64,000 nt of DNA from SM23-28-2 sp964512285 (GTDB lineage Bacteria; Chloroflexota; Dehalococcoidia; SM23-28-2), in contig CAZEJO010000006.1 of assembly GCA_964512285.1 (NCBI GenBank), positions 13,569-77,568 on the forward strand, read 5' to 3'. Every line of letters begins with the position of its first letter. The first letter of the stretch is position 1. The notes under the pieces are model-generated. The model was given only the letters and a program-made list of their open reading frames with translations. It did not search any database and was not told the origin of the DNA. Below, in pieces: positions 43,461 through 52,511 of this stretch. The translations under genes were made by a program, and so were the position numbers.

Positions 43461-44319
43461 GTCTCAACCTCTTCTTCTTGCGCTTACCCTCCGTGGACTG
43501 GTCAGCCTCGACAGGTTCCTCGGCCGCCTCTTTTTCCTTGGGCGACGGCCCCTCTCGGCGGCTCGCTTGCCGGTCGGCCGGGGCGGCGGATGGCGGCATG
43601 AGGACGGTGCGCCAGTTTATTCGCTCTGGGCCGTGGGTGAAGTAGTACATGGCGACGCCGATTATATTGCTCATGGCCCAGTACACGCCCAGGCCGCTGG
43701 GAACCTGCAGGGTAAAGAAGGCGAACATGAGGGGCATCATCCACAGCATCATCTGGTTGGTCGATTGAGTGCGGGGGTCGGTGGCGGTTGGAGTGGCTAG
43801 CCGCTGCTGAACGTAGGTCGAGGCGAACACTATGAAGGCCAGGATCAGACTCGTATCCGGCTGGCCCAGGTCCATCCACAGGAAGTTGTTCTCCAGGGGC
43901 ACCGCCTGCTCGATGTAGCCCCAGGGATAGAGCCGCTGCGATAGGCCTATGACGCTCTCGGGCGTTCCCCCCACTGTGATCCTCAGGGCTCGGTAGAGGG
44001 CAATCCAGATGGGGAACTGAACAAGCATGGGCAGGAGGCAGCCCAAGGGATTCACTCCCGCCTCGCGGTAGAGCTTCATCGTCTCTTCCTGGCGGCGCTT
44101 GGGGTCCTTGTACTTCTTCTGGAGCTCCTGCATTCTGGGCTGAAGGCCAGACAGGGACCGCGACGACCGGATCTGGCGCAGAGTGAGGGGCATGGTGAGC
44201 AGCCGCATCGAGATGGTGAAGACGATGATGGCCACCCCGAAGTTGCCCAGGAAGATGTTGTTGAGGATGACCAGGGCGTTGGTTATGGGGTTGATGAAAA
44301 TGAGATCCCAGAGAAACAT
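43426..44319 (-). CDS. yidC: membrane protein insertase YidC/Oxa1
   Basis: It has 297 residues, the short Gram-positive-like form without a large periplasmic domain. The hydrophilic-groove Arg is in FTISMRLLTMPLTL; the cytoplasmic hairpin RMQELQKKYKDPKRRQEE and the segments PLGCLLPMLVQFPIWIAL and PSGLGVYWAMSN follow. The C-terminus is strongly basic (KRKKKRLRHGRSRG), fitting ribosome binding. Confidence 0.95.
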   Translation of the reverse strand: MFLWDLIFINPITNALVILNNIFLGNFGVAIIVFTISMRLLTMPLTLRQIRSSRSLSGLQPRMQELQKKYKDPKRRQEETMKLYREAGVNPLGCLLPMLVQFPIWIALYRALRITVGGTPESVIGLSQRLYPWGYIEQAVPLENNFLWMDLGQPDTSLILAFIVFASTYVQQRLATPTATDPRTQSTNQMMLWMMPLMFAFFTLQVPSGLGVYWAMSNIIGVAMYYFTHGPERINWRTVLMPPSAAPADRQASRREGPSPKEKEAAEEPVEADQSTEGKRKKKRLRHGRSRGKRKDR

Positions 44320-44331
44320 GCCCCAGCTACC

Positions 44332-45393
44332 TCAATCGGTTAGAACCAGCAGCTTGGCTCTACCGTCCTTGCTCACTGTAAACAGGTCGCCGCCCTGAGC
44401 GCTGATGTAGGCCGTGGCTCCCTGGGCCTGGGGGTCGGACAGGACCGTCCTGGCTAGCTCGATGGGCAGGGGCCACACGAGCTGGCCATCCTGGGGGTCC
44501 AGCCCGTACAGCTCGCCCTTGCGGTTAACGATGAGCAGCACGTCCTCGAGGAGCACCGGCGCCGACCGCACGGGAGCGCCTGTATCCTGCTCCCACTTGA
44601 GGTTGCCGTCGTTCACATCCAGGGCGTAGACCTTGCCGTCCAGGCAGCCGGCGTAGACGCTGTCCGCCAGAACCAGCGGCTGCGTCCAGAACCAGTCGTC
44701 GGCCTTGAATTGCCACTTCTCTTCGCCGCTAGCGGCATCCAGGGCGCGGATCCTGCTGTCCAATCCTCCCACCAGGAGAGTGCCGTCGACCAAGACGGGC
44801 GTGGACGCAAGGCCGCCCTTGGCCTTGAAGGGCTTGTCCCAGCGCTCTTCGCCGCTGTCAGCATCCAGGGCGTAGACTTTCTTGTCCATGGACGCCACGT
44901 AGACTACGCCATCTGCCACCAGCGGGGTCGTCCAGATGGCATCTCCTGTCTTGAAGCGCCAGCGCTCCTGGCCGCTGGCGGCATCCAGGACGTAGAGGTG
45001 GCCGTCGTCCGAGCCCACGTACACCACGTTGTCCTGAACGACGGCGTTGCCGACGATGGGGCCGCCGGTCTTTAGCTGCCAGCGGATGTCGCCGCTGGCC
45101 AGATCCAGGGCATACAGCCAGCCGTCGTAGGCGCCGAAGTAGACGATGCTGTCGGCCACCACTGGTGTGCTGTAGATTGCCTCCGGGTTGATCTTGCCGC
45201 CGTCAGGGTGCCTCTGGTCTTTGAGGGGGAAGCGCCAGAGCACCCTGCCGCTCGAGTCCTGGATGTCGACGGCGGCCATTTCTCCCCGTTCGATGCTGGC
45301 CACCAGTCGGTCGTCTACCAGCGTTGGCCCTGCCCAGCCCTCGGGCCGGGCGATACCGGTGCACGCTGTGGCAAGGAAGAGGGTCGACAGCAC
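44332..45393 (-). CDS. PQQ-like beta-propeller lipoprotein (BamB-like repeats)
   Basis: Seven to eight repeats of the form (V)YVGS.DG.LYALDA.SGE..W fill the 353 residues, predicting a beta-propeller. A lipobox LATAC follows a very short hydrophobic start from the GTG at 45393. The in-frame codons just upstream encode the basic and hydrophobic signal start that is missing (VRSKKHVGSSF), with AGGAGG before them but no standard start codon, so the true start is probably at about 45438. It lies between yidD and yidC, suggesting a role in membrane-protein assembly. Confidence 0.85.
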   Translation of the reverse strand: MLSTLFLATACTGIARPEGWAGPTLVDDRLVASIERGEMAAVDIQDSSGRVLWRFPLKDQRHPDGGKINPEAIYSTPVVADSIVYFGAYDGWLYALDLASGDIRWQLKTGGPIVGNAVVQDNVVYVGSDDGHLYVLDAASGQERWRFKTGDAIWTTPLVADGVVYVASMDKKVYALDADSGEERWDKPFKAKGGLASTPVLVDGTLLVGGLDSRIRALDAASGEEKWQFKADDWFWTQPLVLADSVYAGCLDGKVYALDVNDGNLKWEQDTGAPVRSAPVLLEDVLLIVNRKGELYGLDPQDGQLVWPLPIELARTVLSDPQAQGATAYISAQGGDLFTVSKDGRAKLLVLTD

Positions 45394-45498
45394 CAGCAGG
45401 AGGACAAAAGACGACCCTACATGCTTCTTACTTCGAACCGTATTCCTCCTGGCAGAGGCGATGTTCGGAAGCTCGCCCTGGCTGGCCTGATGGATGGG

Positions 45499-45708
45499 CT
45501 AGGGGACAGGGTCATAACCGCCGGCGCTGAAAGGATGGCAGCGGAGCAGGCGTCGCAGCGCGAGCCATCCCCCCTTTGCTAGACCATAGCGCTGGACGGC
45601 TTCATGGCTATACCGGGAGCAGGTAGGAAGGTAGCGACAGGAGGGCGGCATCGTCGGGGAGATGTGCCGCTGGTAGAAACGGATGGTTGTCAGGACTGCT
45701 CTCTTCAC
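45499..45708 (-). CDS. yidD: membrane protein insertion efficiency factor YidD
   Basis: It has 69 residues matching the family throughout: FYQRHISPTMPPSCRYLPTCS, SHEAVQRYGLAKGGWLA, RRLLRCHPFSAGGYDPVP. It overlaps rnpA by 4 bases, in the standard rpmH-rnpA-yidD-yidC order. Confidence 0.96.
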   Translation of the reverse strand: MKRAVLTTIRFYQRHISPTMPPSCRYLPTCSRYSHEAVQRYGLAKGGWLALRRLLRCHPFSAGGYDPVP

Positions 45709-46073
45709 CGTTCCTCCCTCGCCTGCTGCCCAACAGGGTCAGCCCCATCCAAAAGGCGAGCACGGGATAGCAGGTTGGCTATCGCCTCTTGTAATTCGTG
45801 ATAACTTGCCCTGGCAGCCGGAGGTCGTGCCAAAAGGATCAGGTCCCATCCCGGCTGGACGGTTAGAGGACGCAAGCCCTCCCTCATTCGCCGCTTGAGC
45901 CGATTTCGTACTACTGCCTTGCCCACACGCTTGCTAACAACGAATCCGCAGCGGTGGTGAGCCAGGTCGTTAGGCAAGGCGCGCAACACTAGGAACTGGG
46001 TGGCCCAGGCGCGACCCTTTCGATAGACGCTAACAAAGTCCTTGCGTGCCTTCAGCCGTTCCCTCTTCTTCAT
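45705..46073 (-). CDS. rnpA: ribonuclease P protein component
   Basis: Protein cofactor of RNase P for tRNA 5' maturation. It has 122 residues, with the RNR motif in KRVGKAVVRNRLKRRMRE and the FVVSKRVG strand. It starts 31 bases after the rpmH stop and overlaps yidD. Confidence 0.96.
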   Translation of the reverse strand: MKKRERLKARKDFVSVYRKGRAWATQFLVLRALPNDLAHHRCGFVVSKRVGKAVVRNRLKRRMREGLRPLTVQPGWDLILLARPPAARASYHELQEAIANLLSRARLLDGADPVGQQAREER

Positions 46074-46103
46074 ATGGCGACAGCCTATGGCGGCAAGCCG
46101 TGG

Positions 46104-46241
46104 CTAGACAGTGAGACGCGAACGCCCCCTGAGCCGTCGGCGTTCGATTACGTGACGACCGCCGCGGGTACTCATGCGAGCACGGAATCCGTGCTTCCGC
46201 TTGCGAGGGATTCGTTTCGGCTGGTAGGTTCGCTTGGGCAC
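46104..46241 (-). CDS. rpmH: ribosomal protein L34
   Basis: A 45-residue protein from a GTG at 46241, with GGAG upstream. It reads MPKRTYQPKRIPRKRKHGF, then RARMSTRGGRHVIERRRLRGR, the standard L34 pattern. It heads the rnpA-yidD-propeller-yidC-jag operon, under a consensus promoter just upstream. No dnaA is next to it. Confidence 0.96.
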   Translation of the reverse strand: MPKRTYQPKRIPRKRKHGFRARMSTRGGRHVIERRRLRGRSRLTV

Positions 46242-46270
46242 AACCCTCTCCACTACTTCAGGCTGCGCAC

Positions 46271-46300
46271 ATTATACTTTAGGGCTCGCGGCGGGGTCAA
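46271..46300 (-). promoter_or_regulatory. rpmH operon promoter
   Basis: On the minus strand TTGACC (46300-46295), an 18-base spacer and a perfect TATAAT (46276-46271) lie 30 bases before the rpmH start. Confidence 0.8.
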
Positions 46301-46330
46301 TCGAGCCTGCCCGGCGGCAGGCGGGTTCCT

Positions 46331-48634
46331 CTACGAACCTGGGCTGGCCAGGAGGGTGGGCTGGGCGACACCGCCATAGACAAAGCGGTACATGGCGTAG
46401 TTCTCCAGTACTACCTTCACATAGGTGCGGGTCTCGGTGATGTCCATGAGCTCGACGAACAGGTCCATGTCCGTGGTGGGAAGGCTTTCCCACCAGCGGC
46501 TGGCGTTGCCCGGGCCGCCGTTGTAGGCGGCCAGGGCAAGGAAGAGGTTGCCGTCGAAGAGATCGAGTTGGGCACCCAGGTAGTGGGCACCGAAGGGGAT
46601 GCTCACCAGCGGCCGCAGCAGGTCTGAGGCGGAGAAGTCTTCGATGTTCAGTTTCTGGGCGATCTCTGAGCCGGTGAGGGGCATAACCTGGGTGAGACCG
46701 AGGGCACCGGCGGGCGATCCGGCTGTGGGGTCGAAGAAGCTCTCCTGGCGGATCATGGCCAGGAGGAGGAGAGGCGACAGGCCGTTCTCGGCGGCGGCGG
46801 CATCGATCAGCGGCGCGTAGTCCAGCGGGTAGGCCAGCTCCAGAAGGGCCCGCGGGGCCTGCCCCAGGGGGAAATCGGCGCTTTTCAGCAACTCGGTGGC
46901 GGCGCGGGCTGCCACGTGGGTGAGGCCGAGTTCGTGCAAGGCGCGCGCCAGATGGTAGAGGCCCCATGGCTGCGAAAGGCTCTGGTCGATAAGCCAGAGA
47001 AACTCGCTTGCCGCTTTCCGCGTCAGGCCTAGCCGGTGCAGCTCCTGTCCCCGCTGCCAGGCTGGCAGGGTGAGGGGCGACGGGTCGGTCGCCAGAGTCT
47101 CCGGCCCCCAGAGGGAGGCCAGCCATCTTTCGGCTGCATCCCAATCAGGAGCGGCCGTCGCCTCTATGGTCTCGTCGGGCCCGGCCGGGAGGGTGGCGGC
47201 GGCCTGGTCCGTAAGCCAGGCTTCGGCTCGCAGGGCATAGAAGCTGGTGGGGGCGGCTTCCAGCGCCTGCTGGAAGTGGGCGGATGCTCCCTCTCTGTCA
47301 TCGAAGAACACCAGGTCTGTCTGTCCCAGCCAGAGATGGGCCTGAGCACGGCGCTCGGGGTCGGTGAAGGCGTCTAGCATCTCTTGCCAGGCGGTGCTGG
47401 CCGCCGTCGGATCGCCGGCCTGGTAGGGGAACAGACCGCTGAGTAAGGCTGCCCTGGGCGCCCAGGGGGAGTCAGGGTAGGCCTGCCAGAACTCTCGGTG
47501 GGCTGCGGCGGCTTCAAGCGGCCTTGCCAGCTCCTCAAGAAGGAGGGCACGGGCCCAGGCCGCATCCTCAGCTACATCTCCGCCAGGGTCGGACTGGAGG
47601 GAGGCCTCGTAGTCGGCTAGGGCCTCTTCCGTCTCGTCCTGGCGCTCGCGTATGGCCCCTCGATAGTAGTGGGCTACCGCCGCTTGGGGCGCAGGCGCTT
47701 TGCCTGTCAGGAAGGAATCAAAGGCGGCCAGGGCTTCATCGTAGGCCCGCTGGTGGTAGTGGACGATTCCTTGAGTCAGAAGGTCCAGCGGCACTTCCGC
47801 CATCAGGAGCGAGTCAAGGGCGTTCGGCGCCTGGGGCGACTCAGGGTGCTGCTCTACGATGTCCAGCAGCGCTTGCTGCCAGCGCTCGCCGTCACCCAGG
47901 CGGCGGCTGAGGCTGGCGATATGAGACAGGGCCAGCGCCTTGTAGGTGGCGGAGGCGCTCTCTTGGAGGAGCCTGTCGTACCACTGGATGGCCTGTTCGT
48001 CGTCGCCCGTCTCTCGATAGATGTCGGCCAGCTTCAGAAAGAGGGTGGGCGCCAGCGAGGGCGGCACGTCGAGGGCCAGGGCCTTCTCCAACTCCTGGGC
48101 GGCCTTGTCGTAGCGGCCCTCCTGGACGAGAAGCTGGGCCAGCTCCTGGCGGGCGTAGACGGCCGCAGGCCTATCATCGTCGGCGTAGTCCTCTAGGGAC
48201 TCGCGTGCCTTGTCCCCCTCGCCTAGGGTGGCGTAGGTCTGGCCCAGCAAGAAGCGGGCGCGCAGACTCTCTTCCTGCGAGGGTTTGGCGTCAATATAAG
48301 CCTCGAGTTCGGTGACGGCATCGGCGTATCGCTCGATGGTGATGTAGGTCAGGGCCAAATCGTAGTGGGCCTGCTGCTGGGCCTGGCCGTCGGATTGTTG
48401 GATCACTCGCTGATAAGCGGCCACGGCCTCCTCATACTCGCCGTTCCGCTCGTACTCGCGGGCTGCCGCCAGGGCGGGCGTCGTCTCGCTGAGTGCGGTA
48501 GTGGTGGCAGTGGCCTCCGGTGGGGGCGCGGTTTCGCCGCCGCAGGCCGCAAGCAGGGCCAGCCCCACTGTAGCCAGCACGGCTATCCCGGCTCTGAAGC
48601 GAGTCTTCGTGGTGTTCTGTAGCATGACGTTCAT
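46331..48634 (-). CDS. TPR-rich lytic transglycosylase lipoprotein (Slt70-like)
   Basis: It has 767 residues. A signal peptide ends in the lipobox LLAAC (Cys 31) with a Pro/Thr-rich linker. Many TPR-like helical repeats fill about residues 55-580. The C-terminal SLT domain has the catalytic Glu in RQESFFDPTAGSPAGALGL, followed by TQVMP and AAYNGGPGN. It should cleave peptidoglycan glycan strands at the outer face of the membrane. It faces the gene at 48721 across a short divergent region. Confidence 0.92.
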   Translation of the reverse strand: MNVMLQNTTKTRFRAGIAVLATVGLALLAACGGETAPPPEATATTTALSETTPALAAAREYERNGEYEEAVAAYQRVIQQSDGQAQQQAHYDLALTYITIERYADAVTELEAYIDAKPSQEESLRARFLLGQTYATLGEGDKARESLEDYADDDRPAAVYARQELAQLLVQEGRYDKAAQELEKALALDVPPSLAPTLFLKLADIYRETGDDEQAIQWYDRLLQESASATYKALALSHIASLSRRLGDGERWQQALLDIVEQHPESPQAPNALDSLLMAEVPLDLLTQGIVHYHQRAYDEALAAFDSFLTGKAPAPQAAVAHYYRGAIRERQDETEEALADYEASLQSDPGGDVAEDAAWARALLLEELARPLEAAAAHREFWQAYPDSPWAPRAALLSGLFPYQAGDPTAASTAWQEMLDAFTDPERRAQAHLWLGQTDLVFFDDREGASAHFQQALEAAPTSFYALRAEAWLTDQAAATLPAGPDETIEATAAPDWDAAERWLASLWGPETLATDPSPLTLPAWQRGQELHRLGLTRKAASEFLWLIDQSLSQPWGLYHLARALHELGLTHVAARAATELLKSADFPLGQAPRALLELAYPLDYAPLIDAAAAENGLSPLLLLAMIRQESFFDPTAGSPAGALGLTQVMPLTGSEIAQKLNIEDFSASDLLRPLVSIPFGAHYLGAQLDLFDGNLFLALAAYNGGPGNASRWWESLPTTDMDLFVELMDITETRTYVKVVLENYAMYRFVYGGVAQPTLLASPGS

Positions 48635-48654
48635 CTGCTGGCCCGTCTTCGTCG

Positions 48655-48684
48655 TTGACAGTGCTCGAAGCGAAATGTTACGCT
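48655..48684 (+). promoter_or_regulatory. possible promoter of the gene at 48721
   Basis: TTGACA (48655-48660) with a TACGCT 18 bases on (48679-48684). The -35 is perfect but the -10 is weak. Confidence 0.4.
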
Positions 48685-48720
48685 ACCCCAGACTGCTCAG
48701 GCAAGGCGGCGGAGGCGGCC

Positions 48721-49203
48721 ATGAATGTGATTCGTTGTACGGTGGTGGATAGGCAGGGAGCCGTCAGCTTCATCGTCCAGGCTGATGCCCTATCGGCTCT
48801 GACTGCTGCCTGCTCGGCCAGCCCTTCTAGCCTGGAGGAACTGCTGGCGGGAGCGGAGTCTTACTATCATAACCTTAAAGAGCAGGTGCTCAACGGCCTG
48901 GCCATCTTTGAAGAACATAACGCCAAAGGCAACTATCAGGTCATCCATCGCGCCCTGGATTTCTGTGCTCCCCATGAGCAGCCTGTGTTTCGAGTCGTCG
49001 ACGAGTTCACCCGCGAAGCCAGCTTACGGCCCGTGAAGGCGGGCGCTGTCGTCTTCAACCTGCGGGCCAAACGCATCATCCAAATTGTTAACACTTATCA
49101 GGAGATACGGCGCACGGGCCACGCTCGCGTGTTCGATGGTAGTGGCCTCACCGATTCCGTCTACAGTTATCGCCTGCCGAAGGATTGGGCCCTGGTCCCC
49201 TGA
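48721..49203 (+). CDS. hypothetical protein
   Basis: It has 160 residues from the ATG at 48721 (MNVIRCTVVDRQG), with GGAGG upstream; an earlier frame opening at 48655 overlaps the promoter. It is soluble, mixed alpha/beta, with no membrane segment. Blocks such as AVVFNLRAKRIIQIVNTYQEI look constrained, but I do not recognise the family. It precedes alr by 58 bases. Confidence 0.7.
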   Translation: MNVIRCTVVDRQGAVSFIVQADALSALTAACSASPSSLEELLAGAESYYHNLKEQVLNGLAIFEEHNAKGNYQVIHRALDFCAPHEQPVFRVVDEFTREASLRPVKAGAVVFNLRAKRIIQIVNTYQEIRRTGHARVFDGSGLTDSVYSYRLPKDWALVP

Positions 49204-49261
49204 GAGGCGCCGTCTGGCCTTATAGAAACCTTTTCTGCTTGGGCGCGTTTTAGATTAGCGA

Positions 49262-50509
49262 ATGGCTATGCAGCTCCAAAGTGCATCTTCAGACCCCTGG
49301 CAGGGGCGTCCGCTGTGGGCGGAGATCGACCTGGACGCTCTGGCTGATAACGTTCGCCTTCTCAAGAGTCAGGCCAACGGAGCTGCCCTTATGGCTGTGG
49401 TCAAGGCTAACGCCTACGGCCATGGTGCCGTGGCGGTGGCACGAGCAGCCTTGGCCGCCGGCGCCGATCGGCTGGGCGTCATCTGCGTCGACGAAGGGGA
49501 GCAGCTTCGCCGGGCTGGCATCACTGCGCCCATCCTGGTGATGGGCCACGCACCGTTGGAGGAGGCCCAACGTCTGGTCGACCTTTCTCTCACCCCCTCG
49601 GTTGTCTCTGACCAGACAGCTCTCGCCCTTGCCCGCATGGCCAGCGAGCGGGGGATCGAGATGCCTGTCCACCTGAAGGTGGACACCGGCCTCAACCGCT
49701 ACGGCCTTCCCCGCAGCGAGGCCGCTGACCTGGGCCGCTGGCTGCGCAACTTGGCGGGCATTCAGGTGGAGGGCCTGTTCACTCACTTCGCCTCGGCTGA
49801 CGAGGGGGACAAGAGCTACACGATAGAGCAGTACAGGCTCTTTCTATCGGTGGCCGAGCAACTGAACTGGGTGCCCATTCGTCACGTGTCCAACACGGCT
49901 ACCCTTTTGGACATTCCCGATATGAGTTTGGAGATGGTGCGGCCGGGCCTGGGTATCTACGGCTGTTATCCCTCGACCCATGTGAAACGAAACCTACCCC
50001 TCAGGCCTGTGCTGTCCCTCAAGGGCCGCCTGGTTCGTGTGACCCCCATCGCGCCGGGTGAGTCTGTGGGCTACGGTCGTACGTGGAGGGCATCCCGTCC
50101 CAGCCTCATCGGTCTGGTGATGTGCGGCTATGCGGATGGCCTGCCCCGCGCCCTCTCCAATCGTGGTAGCGTGCTCGTCCGCGGGCGGCGGGCGCCGATC
50201 GTGGGGCGGGTCTGCATGGACATGTGCATGGTGGATGTCAGCGACATCCCCGATGTGGCCGTGGACGACGAAGTGGTGATCATCGGCCGCCAGGGGGAGC
50301 AGGAGATATCGGCTGACGAGTTGGCCGAGCTGTGCGACACTACTAGCTACGAGATACTGTGCGGCATCTCCGCCCGCGTGCCCCGCCTCTATCTGCGGCA
50401 GGGTCGCGTCGTTTCCAAGCAGACGTTGGTGATGGAGCTTCAGGAGGAAGTGACGGCGGATGTCCCCGAGGGAGTGCTGGTCGAGGAGTCTTCGGCCGGC
50501 GGTGCTTGA
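49262..50509 (+). CDS. alr: alanine racemase
   Basis: Makes D-alanine for peptidoglycan using PLP. It has 415 residues, with the PLP Lys in MAVVKANAYGHG (Lys 48), KVDTGLNRYG, HVSNTATLL, RPGLGIYG, and the C-terminal CGYADGLPR and GRVCMDM. The ATG at 49262 or 49268 could start; neither has a Shine-Dalgarno. The last 30 residues form an extra acidic tail. Confidence 0.96.
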   Translation: MAMQLQSASSDPWQGRPLWAEIDLDALADNVRLLKSQANGAALMAVVKANAYGHGAVAVARAALAAGADRLGVICVDEGEQLRRAGITAPILVMGHAPLEEAQRLVDLSLTPSVVSDQTALALARMASERGIEMPVHLKVDTGLNRYGLPRSEAADLGRWLRNLAGIQVEGLFTHFASADEGDKSYTIEQYRLFLSVAEQLNWVPIRHVSNTATLLDIPDMSLEMVRPGLGIYGCYPSTHVKRNLPLRPVLSLKGRLVRVTPIAPGESVGYGRTWRASRPSLIGLVMCGYADGLPRALSNRGSVLVRGRRAPIVGRVCMDMCMVDVSDIPDVAVDDEVVIIGRQGEQEISADELAELCDTTSYEILCGISARVPRLYLRQGRVVSKQTLVMELQEEVTADVPEGVLVEESSAGGA

Positions 50510-50514
50510 GCAGA

Positions 50515-50543
50515 TTGACAGAGAGTTTGGACTAATCTAACTT
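50515..50543 (+). promoter_or_regulatory. promoter of the LCP gene, leaderless arrangement
   Basis: TTGACA (50515-50520), a 17-base spacer and TAACTT (50538-50543). The GTG start is only 7 bases after the -10 ends, so transcription should begin at or next to the start codon. Confidence 0.5.
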
Positions 50544-50549
50544 CTCCTT

Positions 50550-51941
50550 GTGAGTAAGCGTTCTGGTTCTGAAGAGGAAAGCTATCCCGCCGAGGGAATG
50601 GAGGCGGCGAAGAGCGGGGTACAGCGGCACCCCCTGCTCATCTTTGGTATTGCCATCTTTGCCGCTGCTGCCTTCTACCTGGCTCTCATCGTGGCCACCC
50701 AGGCCGACAATATCTTGCTGCCCGGCAATGAACTCAACCTGCCCGGTCTCAATAGGCTGCCTGGCGTAGATAGCGGCAACGCCGGCGCTGCCAGCATCGA
50801 GGAGCGGATCAACGTCCTGGTGATGGGCCTCGACCGCCGCACAGACGAGCCGAAGGACTCTCCCACTCGCACCGACAGCATGTTCGTGGTCAGCATCGAT
50901 CCCTACAGCAAGACAGCCGGCGTCTTCAGCATCCCGCGCGACTTGTGGGTGGAGATCCCCGACGACCAGGGAGGCTTCCTCAAAGAGCGCATCAACGTGG
51001 CCTACGAATACGGGCCCATCAGGAAGTATCCTGGCGGCGGGCCGGGTTTGGCCGTGGCGACGGTGGAGCACAACTTCGATATCAAGATCGATCACTACGT
51101 GGTGCTGGATTTTGTGGGCTTCATGGACCTGATCGATGCCGTTGGCGGCGTCGACATAGAGGTGGAGGACTATATCTTCGACCCTTCCTACTGCCTTACG
51201 GCCAGTTGCGATGATCGTGAGATCATCGTGTTCGAGCCGGGGCTGGAGCATATGGACGGCGAGCGGGCGCTAGCCTACGCGCGCGTTCGCTACGGCTCCG
51301 ACGATCTCCAGCGCATCGAGCGGCAGCAGCAGGTGATAAGGGCGGCGGTGGACGCGTCCCTAAGCGCCGAATTGCTCATGCCCAACAGGGCCGTCTCTAT
51401 CTACAACAAGTTTCGCGATGCCGTGAACACGGATGTCAGTGTCTTCAAGGTGCCGGGGCTGGCCCTCCTGGCCAAAGACATCCCGCCGGAGAACATTACC
51501 ACCATCTCTCTCGCCTCGGCGGTGCAGGACGCGGTAATCGGCGACGCCCAAGTGCTGGTTGCCGATTGGGATGAGGTGGAAGCGCTGAAGCGGCAGATCT
51601 TCTTCGATGGCCGCTTGCAGTCCGAAGGGGCCTTTGTGGAGGTACAAAACGGTACCGGCGCTCCCGGCTTGGCCACCAGTGTTGTGGATTACCTGGCCGG
51701 CCGCGGTCTGCCGGAGACAGACGTTACTGTCAGCGATGCCACCGACGGTCTATATCACCAGGAGACGCTGATCTACGACCTGGCGGGGAAAGAGTATACC
51801 GCCAAGAAGCTGGCCGAATGGCTCGGCCTACCGGATAGGAGCATACGGGAGGTGGGGGCAGATGAATTCACCCCCGTCCCCACCTCCTCGGCTGATATCG
51901 TCGTTGTCCTGGGCGCTGACACCCAGGTTCCCGAGAGCTAA
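50550..51941 (+). CDS. LytR-CpsA-Psr (LCP) family protein with LytR_C domain
   Basis: Membrane-anchored phosphotransferase family that attaches glycopolymers to peptidoglycan. One membrane segment (about 28-50) is followed by the LCP domain: RTDSMFVVSIDP, GVFSIPRDLWVEIP, GPGLAVATVE, and DGERALAYARVRYGSDDLQRIERQQQ with the conserved Arg and Asp. A LytR_C domain fills about residues 365-460 (FVEVQNGTGAPGLA). The GTG start lacks a Shine-Dalgarno. Confidence 0.93.
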   Translation: MSKRSGSEEESYPAEGMEAAKSGVQRHPLLIFGIAIFAAAAFYLALIVATQADNILLPGNELNLPGLNRLPGVDSGNAGAASIEERINVLVMGLDRRTDEPKDSPTRTDSMFVVSIDPYSKTAGVFSIPRDLWVEIPDDQGGFLKERINVAYEYGPIRKYPGGGPGLAVATVEHNFDIKIDHYVVLDFVGFMDLIDAVGGVDIEVEDYIFDPSYCLTASCDDREIIVFEPGLEHMDGERALAYARVRYGSDDLQRIERQQQVIRAAVDASLSAELLMPNRAVSIYNKFRDAVNTDVSVFKVPGLALLAKDIPPENITTISLASAVQDAVIGDAQVLVADWDEVEALKRQIFFDGRLQSEGAFVEVQNGTGAPGLATSVVDYLAGRGLPETDVTVSDATDGLYHQETLIYDLAGKEYTAKKLAEWLGLPDRSIREVGADEFTPVPTSSADIVVVLGADTQVPES

Positions 51942-51982
51942 TCCCTCGGCCTGTTAGCTGATGCTGGCAGGCGGTTCGTGGT

Positions 51983-52318
51983 CTACTGCTCGAACCAACT
52001 CCCCATCTGCATGAGGGTGCCCATGTCGCCGGTGAAAGTGAACTGGCCGCTCATGAAGGCGGTGGTTGCATCCAGCTCGCTGCGCATGATCTTCAGCCAG
52101 ACATCGGAGGGGGTGTTGATCGTGACGGTGGGGCTGGCATGCTCTCCTTCGGTGGCAGCGCAATTGCCATCCTTGACTTCGAGGTAGTAGTCGCCGGGCT
52201 CGGCCCCCGTCACCTTGAACTGGATGACGGCGCTAACGCCCGCTGCCTTGTCGGCCTTAAAGGTCGAAGGCATTCCCAGGAGTCCTTCCTTGCAGGTCTC
52301 GGGAAGCTGCTGAGTCAT
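51983..52318 (-). CDS. SCP-2 sterol-transfer-like protein
   Basis: It has 111 residues forming one SCP-2 domain (VIQFKVTGAEPGDYYLEVKDG, TVTINTPSDVWLKIMRSELD, AFMSGQFTFTGDM). Such small stand-alone forms bind lipids or hydrophobic cofactors. AAGGAGG precedes the ATG. Confidence 0.88.
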   Translation of the reverse strand: MTQQLPETCKEGLLGMPSTFKADKAAGVSAVIQFKVTGAEPGDYYLEVKDGNCAATEGEHASPTVTINTPSDVWLKIMRSELDATTAFMSGQFTFTGDMGTLMQMGSWFEQ

Positions 52319-52367
52319 ACTGTACCTCCTTCTTAGAGACTGCTGATTTCGTGGTGCAGCGTCGTTT

Positions 52368-52373
52368 AGAATA
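52368..52373 (-). promoter_or_regulatory. possible -10 of the SCP-2 gene
   Basis: On the minus strand TGG directly precedes TATTCT, an extended -10, with a weak TGGACG 18 bases further upstream. It lies 50 bases before the start codon. Confidence 0.35.
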
Positions 52374-52511
52374 CCACCAAAGACTTCAGTTCGTCCATAC
52401 CCAGCCGCGAGGAATGTGTCTTGAGTTCATCATGAATTCCTTGACGGCGTGGGGCCTTCTTTCTTGCGTCTTGAAGGTGTTCTCGACGGCCCGCGGAGGC
52501 TTGGGCCTAGC

